A stretch of DNA of 64,000 nt from CAIVAT01 sp964455285 (GCA_964455285.1 CAYVVG010000001.1:62001-126000); one strand, 5' to 3'. Shown: positions 27,240 through 36,551, numbered from the stretch's first letter. Notes: a model not told the origin generated them from the sequence alone. Numbers and translations are program-made.

Positions 27240-29309
27240 ATGAAACGTTTACTTCCTCTCTTTCTCTGCCTGGCGCCGGTATTCGGGTTTGGCCAGGTGA
27301 AGTTCAACCCGCCGGCCACGGAGAAACACCCGGTGGTGGACACGCTGCACGGCTACCTGTTGACAGACAACTATCGCTGGCTCGAAGACAAGACCGACCC
27401 CAGGGTGGTCGAATGGACCCGGGCCCAGCATGACTATACGGTGAAATACCTCGAAGCCACCCAGAAAACACACCCCGGCCTGCGTGACGAGGTCACGGCG
27501 TACATCGACATGGATTACGAGGGACCGCTGAGCAAGGAGGGGAAACGGGTGTTCCAGACGATCCGCAAGAAGGGCGACAAGCAGTCGTCGGTGTGGACGA
27601 TCCTCAGCGGGAAAAAGATCAAGATCTGGGACCCGGTGGCGCTCGATACCTCGGGAAAGACCTCCACGACCGGCGTGGCCTACACCTACGACGGCGAGCG
27701 GGCCGCGGTGAGCGTACAGAAGAGCGGCGCAGAGATCTCCACCACTTACATCATCGACACGCGCACGGGCAAGGTGCTCTACCCGCCCCTCGAAAATATC
27801 TTCGGCTACCAGTGGACGCGCGACCAGCAACACGCCTACTTCACCATTCGCAGCCAGAAGGATGTGGACGAACAACGCCCGCTCCGGACCTACCTGTGGA
27901 AAGTGGGCGACCCGGTGGATAAGGCCGGGTTCATCGGCACCACCACCGATGCGAAGAATTCCTACTACGTGTACGACAACCGTTACAGCGACGTAAGTTT
28001 TTACGGCGAGAGCGACTTTAACTCCAACAGTTGCCGGATCTTCAAAACAGGGATGAATGTGGAAGGAAAACTGATTTACGAGAGCAAGGAATTCCAGTTC
28101 TACCCCTGGGCGATCGGCGAAAAGCTGTACGCACTCACCAACGACCACGCCCCCAATTACCGCTTCATGACCACCGACAAGGCCCGTCCCGAGTTCAGGG
28201 ACTGGAAGGTGCTGATCCCCGAAGGTCCGACGGTGATCCAGAACGTCGAAGTGCTGAAGGACGGCCGCCTGATCGTCCAGGACAAGGTCGACATCCAGAG
28301 CCGGCTTACTTTGTATGACCCCAACGGGAAGCGGATCGGTCCCATCGAATTGCCCGAGGTGGGCAACGTGAACTATGTAAGCTACGACCGCGAAGAGGAT
28401 TCGGTGTACATCTACCAGAGCAGTTTCACCTCGGCGGGCAAGATGTATGTCGCCTCGCCGAACAACTTCAAATGGCGCCTCTATTACACCCGCGTGGTGC
28501 CGGTCGACATGAGCAACATCACCGGCGAGATCCGGTTCTATTATTCGAAAGACAGCACGCGCATCCCGGTGAATGTGATCCACCGCAAGGATCTGAAGCT
28601 CGACGGCAACAACCCGGTGTTCCTTACGGCCTATGGCGGGTTCAACATCGGCATCAGCCCGGGCTTCTACGGCTATTACGCACCCTTCATCAACCGCGGC
28701 GGCGTGGTGGTGGAGGCGGGCATCCGGGGGGGTGACGAGTACGGCGAAAAGTGGCACAAGGATGGGATGCTGCTCAACAAGCAGAACTGTTTCGACGACT
28801 TCAACGCCTGTGCCGAGTGGCTGGTAAAGGAGAAATACACCACCACCAACCGCATCGTCGCCGAAGGCGGAAGCAACGGCGGGCTGCTCATGGGCGCCAT
28901 CGCCACGCAGCGTCCCGACCTTTATAAAGCGGTGATCTGCGCGGTGCCGCTGCTCGACATGGTGCGCTTCCACAAGTTCCTTATCGCCCGCTACTGGATC
29001 CCCGAATACGGTTCGTCGGACAACGAAGAGGATTTCCGCAACATCCTCTCCTACTCACCTTACCACCACGTGCGTGCCGGGGTCAACCTGCCGACGATGC
29101 TGGTGCGCACCGGGGCCAACGACAGCCGGGTGGACCCCTTGCATGCCAAGAAATTTACCGCGCTGCTGCAGAACAACCCCGGCCAGGTCAACCCGGTTCT
29201 GCTCTATATCGACTACAACGTGGGCCATGGCAGCGGCCAGGCCACGAAACAGCGGATCGAGAATTCGCTGGTGGATTTCGAGTTCATCCTGAACCAGCTG
29301 GGGATGTAA
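27240..29309 (+). CDS. Prolyl oligopeptidase family serine peptidase (S9A)
   Basis: A 689-residue enzyme with an N-terminal signal peptide (MKRLLPLFLCLAPVFGFGQ), so periplasmic. An N-terminal beta-propeller (about 80-430) gates a C-terminal alpha/beta-hydrolase domain. The nucleophile is Ser545 in EGGSNGGLL, the Asp is in ANDSRVDPLHA and the His is His663 in NVGHGSGQ. It cleaves short peptides after proline. The frame is open for 56 codons further upstream, but that part is repeat and spacer; the ATG at 27240 directly precedes the signal peptide. GC content and third-position G/C use are higher than in its neighbours. Confidence 0.95.
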   Translation: MKRLLPLFLCLAPVFGFGQVKFNPPATEKHPVVDTLHGYLLTDNYRWLEDKTDPRVVEWTRAQHDYTVKYLEATQKTHPGLRDEVTAYIDMDYEGPLSKEGKRVFQTIRKKGDKQSSVWTILSGKKIKIWDPVALDTSGKTSTTGVAYTYDGERAAVSVQKSGAEISTTYIIDTRTGKVLYPPLENIFGYQWTRDQQHAYFTIRSQKDVDEQRPLRTYLWKVGDPVDKAGFIGTTTDAKNSYYVYDNRYSDVSFYGESDFNSNSCRIFKTGMNVEGKLIYESKEFQFYPWAIGEKLYALTNDHAPNYRFMTTDKARPEFRDWKVLIPEGPTVIQNVEVLKDGRLIVQDKVDIQSRLTLYDPNGKRIGPIELPEVGNVNYVSYDREEDSVYIYQSSFTSAGKMYVASPNNFKWRLYYTRVVPVDMSNITGEIRFYYSKDSTRIPVNVIHRKDLKLDGNNPVFLTAYGGFNIGISPGFYGYYAPFINRGGVVVEAGIRGGDEYGEKWHKDGMLLNKQNCFDDFNACAEWLVKEKYTTTNRIVAEGGSNGGLLMGAIATQRPDLYKAVICAVPLLDMVRFHKFLIARYWIPEYGSSDNEEDFRNILSYSPYHHVRAGVNLPTMLVRTGANDSRVDPLHAKKFTALLQNNPGQVNPVLLYIDYNVGHGSGQATKQRIENSLVDFEFILNQLGM

Positions 29310-29351
29310 TGAGGTGACAGGTAACAGGTGAACTGATTACTAAGCAGGAAG

Positions 29352-29906
29352 ATGATAGACAGACTCCTGGCGTTGGGACAACAGGACGAATCGCTGCGCG
29401 CCTTTATTACAGATAAATTCGAGGAGCGCACGGTGCCTGCCAGGACGGTGCTCCTTCGGGAAGGCGAGGTATCGACGCATCTCTATTGTGTTAAAAAGGG
29501 ATGCCTCCGGCTTTGGGTCAACAAGGATGGGAAAGATATCACCGTGCAGTTCTTTTTCGAGGGACAGGGAGTGGCATCGATTGAGAGCCTGCTCACCGGG
29601 CAGCCGAGCCTGTTCACGCTGGAGACCATTGAACCGGCAACGCTTACGGTGTTCACGAAGGAGACGTTCGAGGAGTTGATGGCGCGCTTCCCGGCGTTCA
29701 GAGAAGGGTTTAACGACCTGCTGTTCCAACGGTTCCGTCATTATGCCGGACTGTTCCTGTCGAGGATCCGGGATACCCCCATGGAACGGTATGAGGACCT
29801 GATCAGAAACCACCCGGAGATCCTCCGGCGCATCCCGCAGCATTACATCGCCTCGTACCTGGGAATCACGCCCATCTCGCTCAGCCGCATCCGAAACCGT
29901 CGGTGA
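29352..29906 (+). CDS. Crp/Fnr-family transcriptional regulator
   Basis: A 184-residue protein with a cyclic-nucleotide-binding-like domain (about 10-120, with LLREGEVSTHLYCVKKGCLR) and a short C-terminal HTH (IPQHYIASYLGITPISLSR). No Cys cluster for an FNR-type iron-sulfur centre is present. This short form is common in Bacteroidota. It lies 42 bases after the peptidase gene and 62 bases before the ferredoxin/cytochrome-like gene, which it may control. Confidence 0.88.
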   Translation: MIDRLLALGQQDESLRAFITDKFEERTVPARTVLLREGEVSTHLYCVKKGCLRLWVNKDGKDITVQFFFEGQGVASIESLLTGQPSLFTLETIEPATLTVFTKETFEELMARFPAFREGFNDLLFQRFRHYAGLFLSRIRDTPMERYEDLIRNHPEILRRIPQHYIASYLGITPISLSRIRNRR

Positions 29907-29968
29907 TTTCTTAACATTTGTTATTGCAGTTTGGCTACCCGCCGGGGGAAATTTGGTAAAAATATCTC

Positions 29969-30790
29969 ATGTTTCTTTCCCTTTCTGGTCGCCGTCACGA
30001 CAGTTCCGATCACGTGATGCTCGAAACCCGCCGGTGCGAAGCCTGTTGGACCTGTCTCCGGGTCTGCAAAAATCAGGTCTTCGGACGCATTAACCTGCCG
30101 TTCCACCGCCATGCCCTGATCTCCCATCCGGAGAATTGCTCCGGATGCCTCCGGTGTCTCAAAGCCTGTCCTGACAGAGCCATCCACTCTGTAGATCAGA
30201 AGGAAAGTCTTCGTTCATCATCCCTCCGGATCATTTTCCGGCGCCACCTGCGCGACCTCCTCCTGGTGACCGGCTTCGCCCTCCTGCTTTCCGGCATAAC
30301 CATCCAGGTGGGATACCACATGGGGCATCGTGATTCAACAGTTACAACAGATCCGCCCGGGAATCATACAACGACCTCTGGTCGAGTGATTGATCAGGCT
30401 TCTTCTTTTGCAGGCCTTCCCTATTCCACCTGGTCAATCCTGCACCGCACCCTTTCGCTCGTGTTCTCGGCAGCGCTACTCTGTCATCTCGTATTCCATC
30501 GATTGTGGTATCGCGAGACCTTGAACGGCCGGAAACGGATCCGGGATCACCGGTTAGTTGCCGGACTATCGTTTCTGCTGCTCCCGGTTGCTTTCACCGG
30601 TTTCCTGGCCTGGCTCTTCACCCTCACGGGGGCCAATGCCGCCAGGTTGGGGCTGATCGAAATCCATGACAAGATCGCTATGGCGTTTGGCGTATTAATG
30701 ATAACCCATGGATGGCGGAAGGTGACAGGTTACTGCTTCACCACTTTTACCGACCGGGTCTCGTCTCCGGAGGTGACGCGCAGCAGGTAA
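29969..30790 (+). CDS. Ferredoxin-domain membrane protein with cytochrome-b-like (DUF4405-type) helices
   Basis: A 273-residue protein. The N-terminus carries two 4Fe-4S motifs, CEACWTCLRVC and CSGCLRCLKAC (both C-x2-C-x2-C-x3-C). Four membrane helices follow, starting at about 95, 150, 195 and 225. Several His residues in them (ILHRTLSLVF, LLCHLVFH, IEIHDKIAMA, ITHGWRKV) fit haem b ligands. It probably moves electrons between quinone or a soluble donor and a periplasmic acceptor. The iron-sulfur part precedes the first helix and has no signal peptide. The start could also be the ATG 16 codons later (MLETRRCEAC). Its last 61 bases overlap the convergent multihaem cytochrome gene. Confidence 0.8.
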   Translation: MFLSLSGRRHDSSDHVMLETRRCEACWTCLRVCKNQVFGRINLPFHRHALISHPENCSGCLRCLKACPDRAIHSVDQKESLRSSSLRIIFRRHLRDLLLVTGFALLLSGITIQVGYHMGHRDSTVTTDPPGNHTTTSGRVIDQASSFAGLPYSTWSILHRTLSLVFSAALLCHLVFHRLWYRETLNGRKRIRDHRLVAGLSFLLLPVAFTGFLAWLFTLTGANAARLGLIEIHDKIAMAFGVLMITHGWRKVTGYCFTTFTDRVSSPEVTRSR

Positions 30791-32451
30791 ATACCGGCTG
30801 GTCCGTCAAGCAACAGGGACCGGGTACCGCCGGAAAGGAAGCTGCCCTCGCCGGTCTTTTCTCCGCGACCGGTAAAGATATCCATGTGGAAAGTCCGGTC
30901 ATTCACGGCCCCCGCGATCTCAACGGTGATCATCCCCGTGGTGGGATTGGGGTAAGCAGTGACCGTAAACGATTCCACCTTCGCGATTCGGGGTCCCTGC
31001 GTTGCCTCTCCTCCGGTCAAGGGCGCCGCCGGGGCCGGGCAATACTGGTTGTTGGTGGTGATATACCCGTGAAGGTAGCTTCCCGCAGCGGCGGTGGTCC
31101 CGGGCAGGAAATTAACCGCCAGCCCGGCCACGAAGGTAGCGTTGCCGCCGCTCTGGACGGTAACTGCGGTGCCATTTCCAGCGACACGGAGAAATCCCGA
31201 TGCCGGGTAGCAGGACGTCAGTCCGCTTCCGACCGAAATGTTCTGTACGGTAGAATTCATGATCCCGTGGGGGCCCGGGCCGGAGGGATAATAGCCATGG
31301 CAAACCGCGCAATCGGAAAGTGTTCCCGCATGGCCCTGCAGGGAGGTGTTCTGGAGGTTGTCACGTTCGTTCCCGGTAGGAAAGATGGCATGCGGCGACC
31401 CGTGACAGGCGCTGCAATAAAGGCTGCCGTGACCCTTCGAATTGCGGAACAGTTTACCGGGCTCCTCGGCATAGGCGGGACCATGGCAGGCTGCCGCACC
31501 GCAGGAAGGCTCTTCCAGCCAGGGCTCCCTCCCGTCCTCCTCGATGGATTTACCGACCTGGTAAGTGCTCCCGTGGCAATCCTGGCATTTTGTGATCCCG
31601 CCGGGCGAGCCGTGCATGACGTCACGCCAGCACTGGGTGTTGGGTCCAGGGTGACATTTGTAGCAATCATCGGAGGTGCCTCCCGTGATAAACTCCCCGT
31701 GTTTTAGGTGCATCACCTGTGAAAAGGAGGGCACCCCGGGCATCCCCGGTTTGCCCAGCGCGTTATCGGAGTGACAATCGGCGCAAAAGATGGGCCGGTT
31801 GTTGATGTTGAACCCGGAAACCGGGTCGTGCATCTGCAGGATGTTCAGCTCGCTGGTATGGCATCCGGAGCTGACGCAGTTGATCTCGTGAGAAACGGGA
31901 ATCACGCTTTGGGTCGTCGCCAGCAATTCATTCGAAGCGGAGAACACTTTGATCAGGGTCAGCTGGTAAGGATCCTGCACTGTGGGCGTCGCGTCGGGAT
32001 AAGCCGTGACGGGGATCCCTTCGGCGTGGAAATAATTCCCGGCTGCCGCCGGCATCGGTCCCGACATGCCGAATCCCGCCAGGCCTACATTCGGAGGTAA
32101 AGCCACGCCAAAAAGCTGCTGCGCATAACTCCAGAAGTTGGTTTTGGTGGCCGACTGGGTGTTCACGGGTATCTCGTAGGTAAGGTATATGCCTGAGGTC
32201 CCGTTCAAAACGGCAGGAAGCGAGGTTGGGGATCCCCTGAAGATCACCTGTGCCGTCTGGTTGTTATAAGGCGGCAGGATGCACATGTTCGAAAAGTCCT
32301 GGTTGGCGCAATGCATGCCCAGGTCGTTCCAGGCCAGCACGATGTACTGGGGGTTCAGGGAGGCCGATTTACCACCGGGGGCGGCGGTAAAAGAGGTAAG
32401 CAGCCCCGGAACGATGGATACCAGCAAGGCAAGGGTAAATTTTCTTTTCAT
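30730..32451 (-). CDS. Secreted multihaem c-type cytochrome with T9SS domain
   Basis: A 573-residue protein with a signal peptide (MKRKFTLALLVSIVPGLLTS). The middle holds five CxxCH sites (CADCH, CYKCH, CQDCH, CSACH, CAVCH) and two C-x4-CH sites (CVSSGCH, CGAAACH), so up to seven haems. The end (VTAYPNPTTGMITVEI onward) is a T9SS sorting domain, so the protein should reach the cell surface. An outward electron path is plausible, with the convergent ferredoxin/cytochrome-b-like protein as inner-membrane partner. The N-terminal region (about 30-190) has no known motif. Confidence 0.88.
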   Translation of the reverse strand: MKRKFTLALLVSIVPGLLTSFTAAPGGKSASLNPQYIVLAWNDLGMHCANQDFSNMCILPPYNNQTAQVIFRGSPTSLPAVLNGTSGIYLTYEIPVNTQSATKTNFWSYAQQLFGVALPPNVGLAGFGMSGPMPAAAGNYFHAEGIPVTAYPDATPTVQDPYQLTLIKVFSASNELLATTQSVIPVSHEINCVSSGCHTSELNILQMHDPVSGFNINNRPIFCADCHSDNALGKPGMPGVPSFSQVMHLKHGEFITGGTSDDCYKCHPGPNTQCWRDVMHGSPGGITKCQDCHGSTYQVGKSIEEDGREPWLEEPSCGAAACHGPAYAEEPGKLFRNSKGHGSLYCSACHGSPHAIFPTGNERDNLQNTSLQGHAGTLSDCAVCHGYYPSGPGPHGIMNSTVQNISVGSGLTSCYPASGFLRVAGNGTAVTVQSGGNATFVAGLAVNFLPGTTAAAGSYLHGYITTNNQYCPAPAAPLTGGEATQGPRIAKVESFTVTAYPNPTTGMITVEIAGAVNDRTFHMDIFTGRGEKTGEGSFLSGGTRSLLLDGPAGIYLLRVTSGDETRSVKVVKQ

Positions 32452-32477
32452 GGGCGTAGATTTTTACATCATATCTA

Positions 32478-32485
32478 CAAAGATA
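32478..32485 (-). promoter_or_regulatory. Candidate -7 promoter element of the multihaem cytochrome gene
   Basis: Read on the minus strand, TATCTTTG matches TAnnTTTG and lies 26 bases before the ATG at 32451. The upstream side is AT-rich; a clear -33 box is not seen. Confidence 0.45.
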
Positions 32486-32571
32486 CATGTTTTTATATAA
32501 AGTTGCCCGAAGCGGGGGGAAATTTCAGATTGCCGATGGAGGAATTAAAGTTGAGTCCACTCCGAAAAGTC

Positions 32572-32709
32572 AATCTACCCACCCCTAGCCCCTCCCTGCC
32601 AGTAGGGAGGGGAATAACCGATACACCCATATTAAAGATTATCAATGCTTTATGCAGCACATTTTAACACCCCTCCCTTGATCAAGGGAGGGGCAGGGGT
32701 GGGTAGATT
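32572..32709. mobile_element. MITE-like element with 24-25 bp terminal inverted repeats
   Basis: The ends are AATCTACCCACCCCTAGCCC... (32572-32596) and its inverse (32686-32709), differing by one base insertion and sharing 24 positions. Each end runs into its own palindrome: CCCCTCCCT...AGGGAGGGG on the left and a perfect CCCCTCCCTTGATCAAGGGA-type palindrome on the right. About 60 AT-rich bases lie between. There is no ORF. The rest of the 365-base gap (32452-32816) holds only the cytochrome promoter and unremarkable sequence. Confidence 0.75.
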
Positions 32710-32816
32710 TGATTCCGACCTGCTTTTCAGATCAGTCTCAAAGTTGAGAATGACAGGATGGGTACCTGTATCAGAAGGACCAAAGCGGTCACCAGGATAC
32801 CGTCCAGATCAGCGGA

Positions 32817-33554
32817 TCACAAGAGCAGGAAATCGAGGTTATCGGAAGCCGAATATTCCTTTGCCTCCTGTCCGTACCGGAACACCCTCAGGGGACGCGA
32901 CCCGGTAAGGGTCATGGAGTCGCCGGACACCCGGAGCAGGCATCCTTCGCGAAGACCGACGACGGTCGTGGTGCGGTTGACTGTGAGGAATTCGAGGATG
33001 CGTTGTTCCCGTGTCTCCCCGGCATGACCGGCCGGGTTGGCGTCGAGGTAGTGCGGATTGATCTGGAAAGGAACCAGGTCGAGGCAGCCGAAGGAGGGTG
33101 GTTCACAAACAGGCATGTCGTTGGTGGTCTTCATCGTCGGGCAGGCCACGTTGGCCCCGGCACTCCACCCGGCGAAGGGAGTGCCCTGCAGCACCTTCCG
33201 GCGGATGGCTTCCATCAGTCCCAGTTCCTGCATCATCATCACCAGGTGAAAGGTATTCCCGCCTCCCACCACGATCGACTCCGCTTCGTTGACGGCCGAC
33301 ACGGGATCGGGCTCCCGGTGCACCGAAGTGAGGCTGAATCCCATTTCGCTGAATATCGTCGCGACCCTTTCTTCATACAGGCCGAACGAACGGGTCAGGC
33401 TTTCGGGCGACAGGTTCACTCCTGCAAAAGGCACGAACAGCACGCGCTTCACCCCTGCTTCTTCAAAAAAGGATTTCAGGTGCCGGCGCGGCCAGGCGAG
33501 GTAATCCTCCCCCGCGTTGGTGGAGTTGGAAATAAGCAGAAGATTTCGGATCAT
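32817..33554 (-). CDS. pepE: Dipeptidase E (peptidase S51)
   Basis: A 245-residue cytoplasmic Asp-specific dipeptidase. The nucleophile is Ser131 in FAGWSAGAN; Asp146 and His168 (QINPHYLDAN) match the family triad, and GGGNTFHL is the conserved glycine loop. Length is close to the E. coli enzyme (229). It diverges from the MFS gene over 51 bases. Confidence 0.93.
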   Translation of the reverse strand: MIRNLLLISNSTNAGEDYLAWPRRHLKSFFEEAGVKRVLFVPFAGVNLSPESLTRSFGLYEERVATIFSEMGFSLTSVHREPDPVSAVNEAESIVVGGGNTFHLVMMMQELGLMEAIRRKVLQGTPFAGWSAGANVACPTMKTTNDMPVCEPPSFGCLDLVPFQINPHYLDANPAGHAGETREQRILEFLTVNRTTTVVGLREGCLLRVSGDSMTLTGSRPLRVFRYGQEAKEYSASDNLDFLLL

Positions 33555-33570
33555 GGCGTGGATTTTAGGT

Positions 33571-33601
33571 CATAAAAGTAAACAGAACTTTCTTACTTTT
33601 G
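33571..33601. promoter_or_regulatory. Divergent promoter region with inverted repeat between pepE and the MFS gene
   Basis: AAAAGTAA and TTACTTTT form an 8-base inverted repeat with an 11-base spacer. TACTTTTG at 33594-33601 fits TAnnTTTG on the plus strand, and a near match (TACTTTTA) lies on the minus strand. The MFS ATG at 33606 would give a nearly leaderless mRNA. Confidence 0.35.
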
Positions 33602-33605
33602 ACCC

Positions 33606-34919
33606 ATGGAAATGATAAAAAACCGAAGCCCGCACAAGGGAAAACCCAGGCTCAGTTTTTCTCAGGTGATCAACATGAGTTTCGGCTTCCTGGGGATCCA
33701 GTTCGGATTTGCTCTGCAAAACGGGAATGCCTCCCGTATCCTCCTCACCTTCGGGGCCGACGTCGAACACCTGAGCTGGTTCTGGCTGGTAGCGCCGATC
33801 ACCGGCATGATCGTCCAGCCGATCGTGGGTTATTTCAGCGACCGTACATGGAACCGGCTTGGCAGGCGGCGCCCCTATTTCCTGGCCGGGGCCCTGCTGA
33901 CGAGCATAGCGCTGGTGCTGATGCCCAACGCACCGCACCTCGCCACCTTCATTGCTCCCATGTTCATCGGCGGCGGGTTGCTCATGATCATGGATGCCTC
34001 GATCAACATATCCATGGAGCCTTTCCGCGCCCTGGTCGCCGACAAGTTGCCCGAAGAACAGCACACACTTGGCTTCTCTGTCCAAACGCTCCTGATCGGG
34101 ATCGGAGCGGTCGTCGGATCGTGGCTTCCATACATGCTTGGGAACTGGTTCGGAATCTCAAAAACAGCAGGCGCCCATGGTTTGGTGCCCGACAACGTTG
34201 TCTTTTCGTTTTACACGGGGGCGGCAGTTCTGCTGGGAGCCATTCTCTGGACCGTTTTCACCACCACCGAATACCCGCCTGAAGAGCTTTACAGGGAGGA
34301 AAAGCAAGAAAAAGCAGGCCGCTTCACCATCCCGCCCATCATGCTCAAGTTGCTGCTGGTGCAATTTTTTTCCTGGTTCGGTCTTTTCTCCATGTGGGTT
34401 TATACCACCCCGGCTGTCGCCCAGCGGTTTTACGGCACCACCGACGCCAACTCCCCGCTGTTCCAGGAGGCCGGTGACTGGGTCGGGATCCTGTTCGGCG
34501 TGTATAACGGGGTTTCCGCCCTCATCGCCCTGCTGTTACCGATGGTGGCCGCCCGGCTTTCCAAAAAGGTCACCCACTCCCTGGCCCTCACCCTCGGCGG
34601 GCTGTCGCTGCTCTCGTTCCTGGTATTCCGCGACCCTCACTGGCTGATCGTGCCCATGGTGGGCATCGGCATCGCGTGGGGGAGCATACTGGCCATGCCG
34701 TACGCCATGCTGGCAGGTTCGGTCTCGCCGCGTCACATGGGAGTCACGATGGGTCTTTTCAACATGTCGATCACCATTCCACAGATTGTCAGCGGGGTGA
34801 CCAGCGGACTGATCCTGAAGTATTTCTTCCACGACGACCCGGCGTTGTGCCTGGTCATGGCCGGGGTGAGCATGCTGCTGGGAGCCTTGAGTGCACTGGC
34901 GATCTGGGAGCAGAAGTGA
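33606..34919 (+). CDS. MFS sugar transporter, SLC45 type
   Basis: A 437-residue protein with 12 predicted membrane helices. It has the SLC45/GPH-like loop signature after helix 2 (GYFSDRTWNRLGRRRPYF) and FRALVADKLPEEQHTLGFS in the middle, both seen in sucrose/maltose:proton symporters. It should carry maltose or short alpha-glucans over the inner membrane. It opens the plus-strand alpha-glucan cluster, 126 bases before malQ. A second member of the family lies at 39101. A start two codons later is equally possible. Confidence 0.88.
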   Translation: MEMIKNRSPHKGKPRLSFSQVINMSFGFLGIQFGFALQNGNASRILLTFGADVEHLSWFWLVAPITGMIVQPIVGYFSDRTWNRLGRRRPYFLAGALLTSIALVLMPNAPHLATFIAPMFIGGGLLMIMDASINISMEPFRALVADKLPEEQHTLGFSVQTLLIGIGAVVGSWLPYMLGNWFGISKTAGAHGLVPDNVVFSFYTGAAVLLGAILWTVFTTTEYPPEELYREEKQEKAGRFTIPPIMLKLLLVQFFSWFGLFSMWVYTTPAVAQRFYGTTDANSPLFQEAGDWVGILFGVYNGVSALIALLLPMVAARLSKKVTHSLALTLGGLSLLSFLVFRDPHWLIVPMVGIGIAWGSILAMPYAMLAGSVSPRHMGVTMGLFNMSITIPQIVSGVTSGLILKYFFHDDPALCLVMAGVSMLLGALSALAIWEQK

Positions 34920-34943
34920 CCGGGATAAGGAAAATAAGGAAAA

Positions 34944-34973
34944 TTGACCGCAGAGACGCAGAGGCGCAGAGAA
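34944..34973 (+). repeat. Solo CGCAGAG repeat
   Basis: TTGACCGCAGAGACGCAGAG followed by GCGCAGAG; same family as the repeats that bracket the GxxExxY gene (36591-36634 and 37038-37081). It sits in the MFS-malQ gap, which otherwise shows no signal. Confidence 0.85.
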
Positions 34974-35045
34974 AAATCATAAAATCAGCAACTTAGCGTC
35001 CTTTTAGAACATTATGAAAATCACAGATAGTCAATATAAACACGC

Positions 35046-36551
35046 ATGCTGAAAGATAGATCAAGCGGTATATTGCTCCATCCCACTTCACTCCCGGGAA
35101 GATATGGCATCGGCACACTCGGAAAAGCCGCCTTCGACTTCATCGATTTCCTGGCGAGGGCCCGCCAACAATACTGGCAGATCCTCCCGCTCGGCCCCAC
35201 GGGCTATGCCGACTCGCCGTACCAGTGCTTCTCGGCCCATGCCGGGAACCCAAACCTCATCGATCCTGACCTGCTGGTCAAAGACCATTTGCTGCAGCCC
35301 GGCGACGTGGAATCGTTTCCCTGGCTGGGGGATGACCGCATCGACTATGGCGCCGTGCTGGAAGCCAGGTCACCCTTGCTGAAAAGGGCCTATGCCGCAT
35401 TTTGCGACCGGGATGACCCGACGCTGAAGCTGGCATACCGCAATTTTCTGAAGGACCAGTCGAAATGGATCCACGATTACGCGCTTTTCCGGGCCATCAA
35501 GTCCGCCCGGGGGCAGCGTCCCTGGTACGAGTGGGAGCAACCTCTCAAGATGCGCGAGCCCGATGCACTCCGTGCGATGGAGTCGTCGCTGCACGATGAG
35601 ATCGAATTTCACAAGTTCCTGCAGTTCATCTTTTTCAGGCAGTGGCACTCCGTCAAAGAATATGCTCACCAGCACGGGGTGAAGATCATCGGCGACATCC
35701 CGCTGTACGTGGCGCTCGACAGCGCCGATGCCTGGTCGAACCCTGAGATCTTCGAATTCGACGAACATCGCAACCCCATCCGGGTGGGCGGTGTCCCTCC
35801 CGACTATTTCAGCGAGACAGGCCAGTTGTGGGGCAATCCCCTTTTTCGTTGGGATATGCTGGAACAGACCGGTTACCGGTGGTGGATCGAACGCATCCGG
35901 ACCAACCTCTTCCTGTACGACGTGATCCGGATCGACCATTTCCGCGGTTTCGCAGCCTACTGGGCGGTACCCTATGGCGAGAAGACAGCCATCAACGGCA
36001 CCTGGATCCCGTGCCCGGGACGGGAGTTCTTCGAAGCGCTGAAAGCCGAATTCGGGGCTTTGCCGATCATTGCCGAGGATCTCGGGGTGATCACTCCCGA
36101 CGTGGAAGAGTTGCGCGACGGTTTCGGCCTGCCGGGGATGAAGATCCTGCAGTTTGCCTTCGATTCGTCGGAAGCCAACGACTACATTCCCCACAATTAC
36201 GTAAAGAACTGCATCGTTTACACAGGCACACACGACAATGACACCGTGGCAGGATGGTTCGCCGCGGCTTCGCCCGACGACCGGAAATATGTGATGGAAT
36301 ACCTGAACTCCGGCGACCGGGATATCCATTGGGCATTCATCCGGCTGGCATGGGCGTCGGTTGCGTACACCGCCATTGTCCCGATGCAAGACCTGCTGGG
36401 GCTGGGCACACACGCCCGCATGAACCTCCCGGGAACCACCGTCAACAACTGGCAATGGAGGGCCAAAGAGGGGGACTTCTCACTTGAACTTTCGCTCCGG
36501 CTGGCGAGGCTCACTGAGCTTTTTGGAAGAATCCCGAAAAAGGCAAAATGA
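35046..36551 (+). CDS. malQ: 4-alpha-glucanotransferase (amylomaltase, GH77)
   Basis: A 501-residue cytoplasmic enzyme that transfers glucan chains between maltodextrins and releases glucose. It begins RSSGILLHPTSLPGRYGIGT, the GH77 start. The catalytic nucleophile Asp is in IRIDHFRGF, the acid/base Glu in IIAEDLGVIT and the stabilising Asp in YTGTHDNDT. Length fits the bacterial MalQ of about 500 residues, without the extra starch-binding domains of the long Bacteroides type. No signal peptide. Its place after the SLC45 carrier fits cytoplasmic use of imported maltodextrins. Confidence 0.96.
   Translation: MLKDRSSGILLHPTSLPGRYGIGTLGKAAFDFIDFLARARQQYWQILPLGPTGYADSPYQCFSAHAGNPNLIDPDLLVKDHLLQPGDVESFPWLGDDRIDYGAVLEARSPLLKRAYAAFCDRDDPTLKLAYRNFLKDQSKWIHDYALFRAIKSARGQRPWYEWEQPLKMREPDALRAMESSLHDEIEFHKFLQFIFFRQWHSVKEYAHQHGVKIIGDIPLYVALDSADAWSNPEIFEFDEHRNPIRVGGVPPDYFSETGQLWGNPLFRWDMLEQTGYRWWIERIRTNLFLYDVIRIDHFRGFAAYWAVPYGEKTAINGTWIPCPGREFFEALKAEFGALPIIAEDLGVITPDVEELRDGFGLPGMKILQFAFDSSEANDYIPHNYVKNCIVYTGTHDNDTVAGWFAAASPDDRKYVMEYLNSGDRDIHWAFIRLAWASVAYTAIVPMQDLLGLGTHARMNLPGTTVNNWQWRAKEGDFSLELSLRLARLTELFGRIPKKAK

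Noticed and set aside
27249..28973. 574-residue minus-strand frame opposite the prolyl oligopeptidase
   Set aside because: It is antisense to a complete S9A enzyme and arises from strong third-position G/C bias; no domain is visible.
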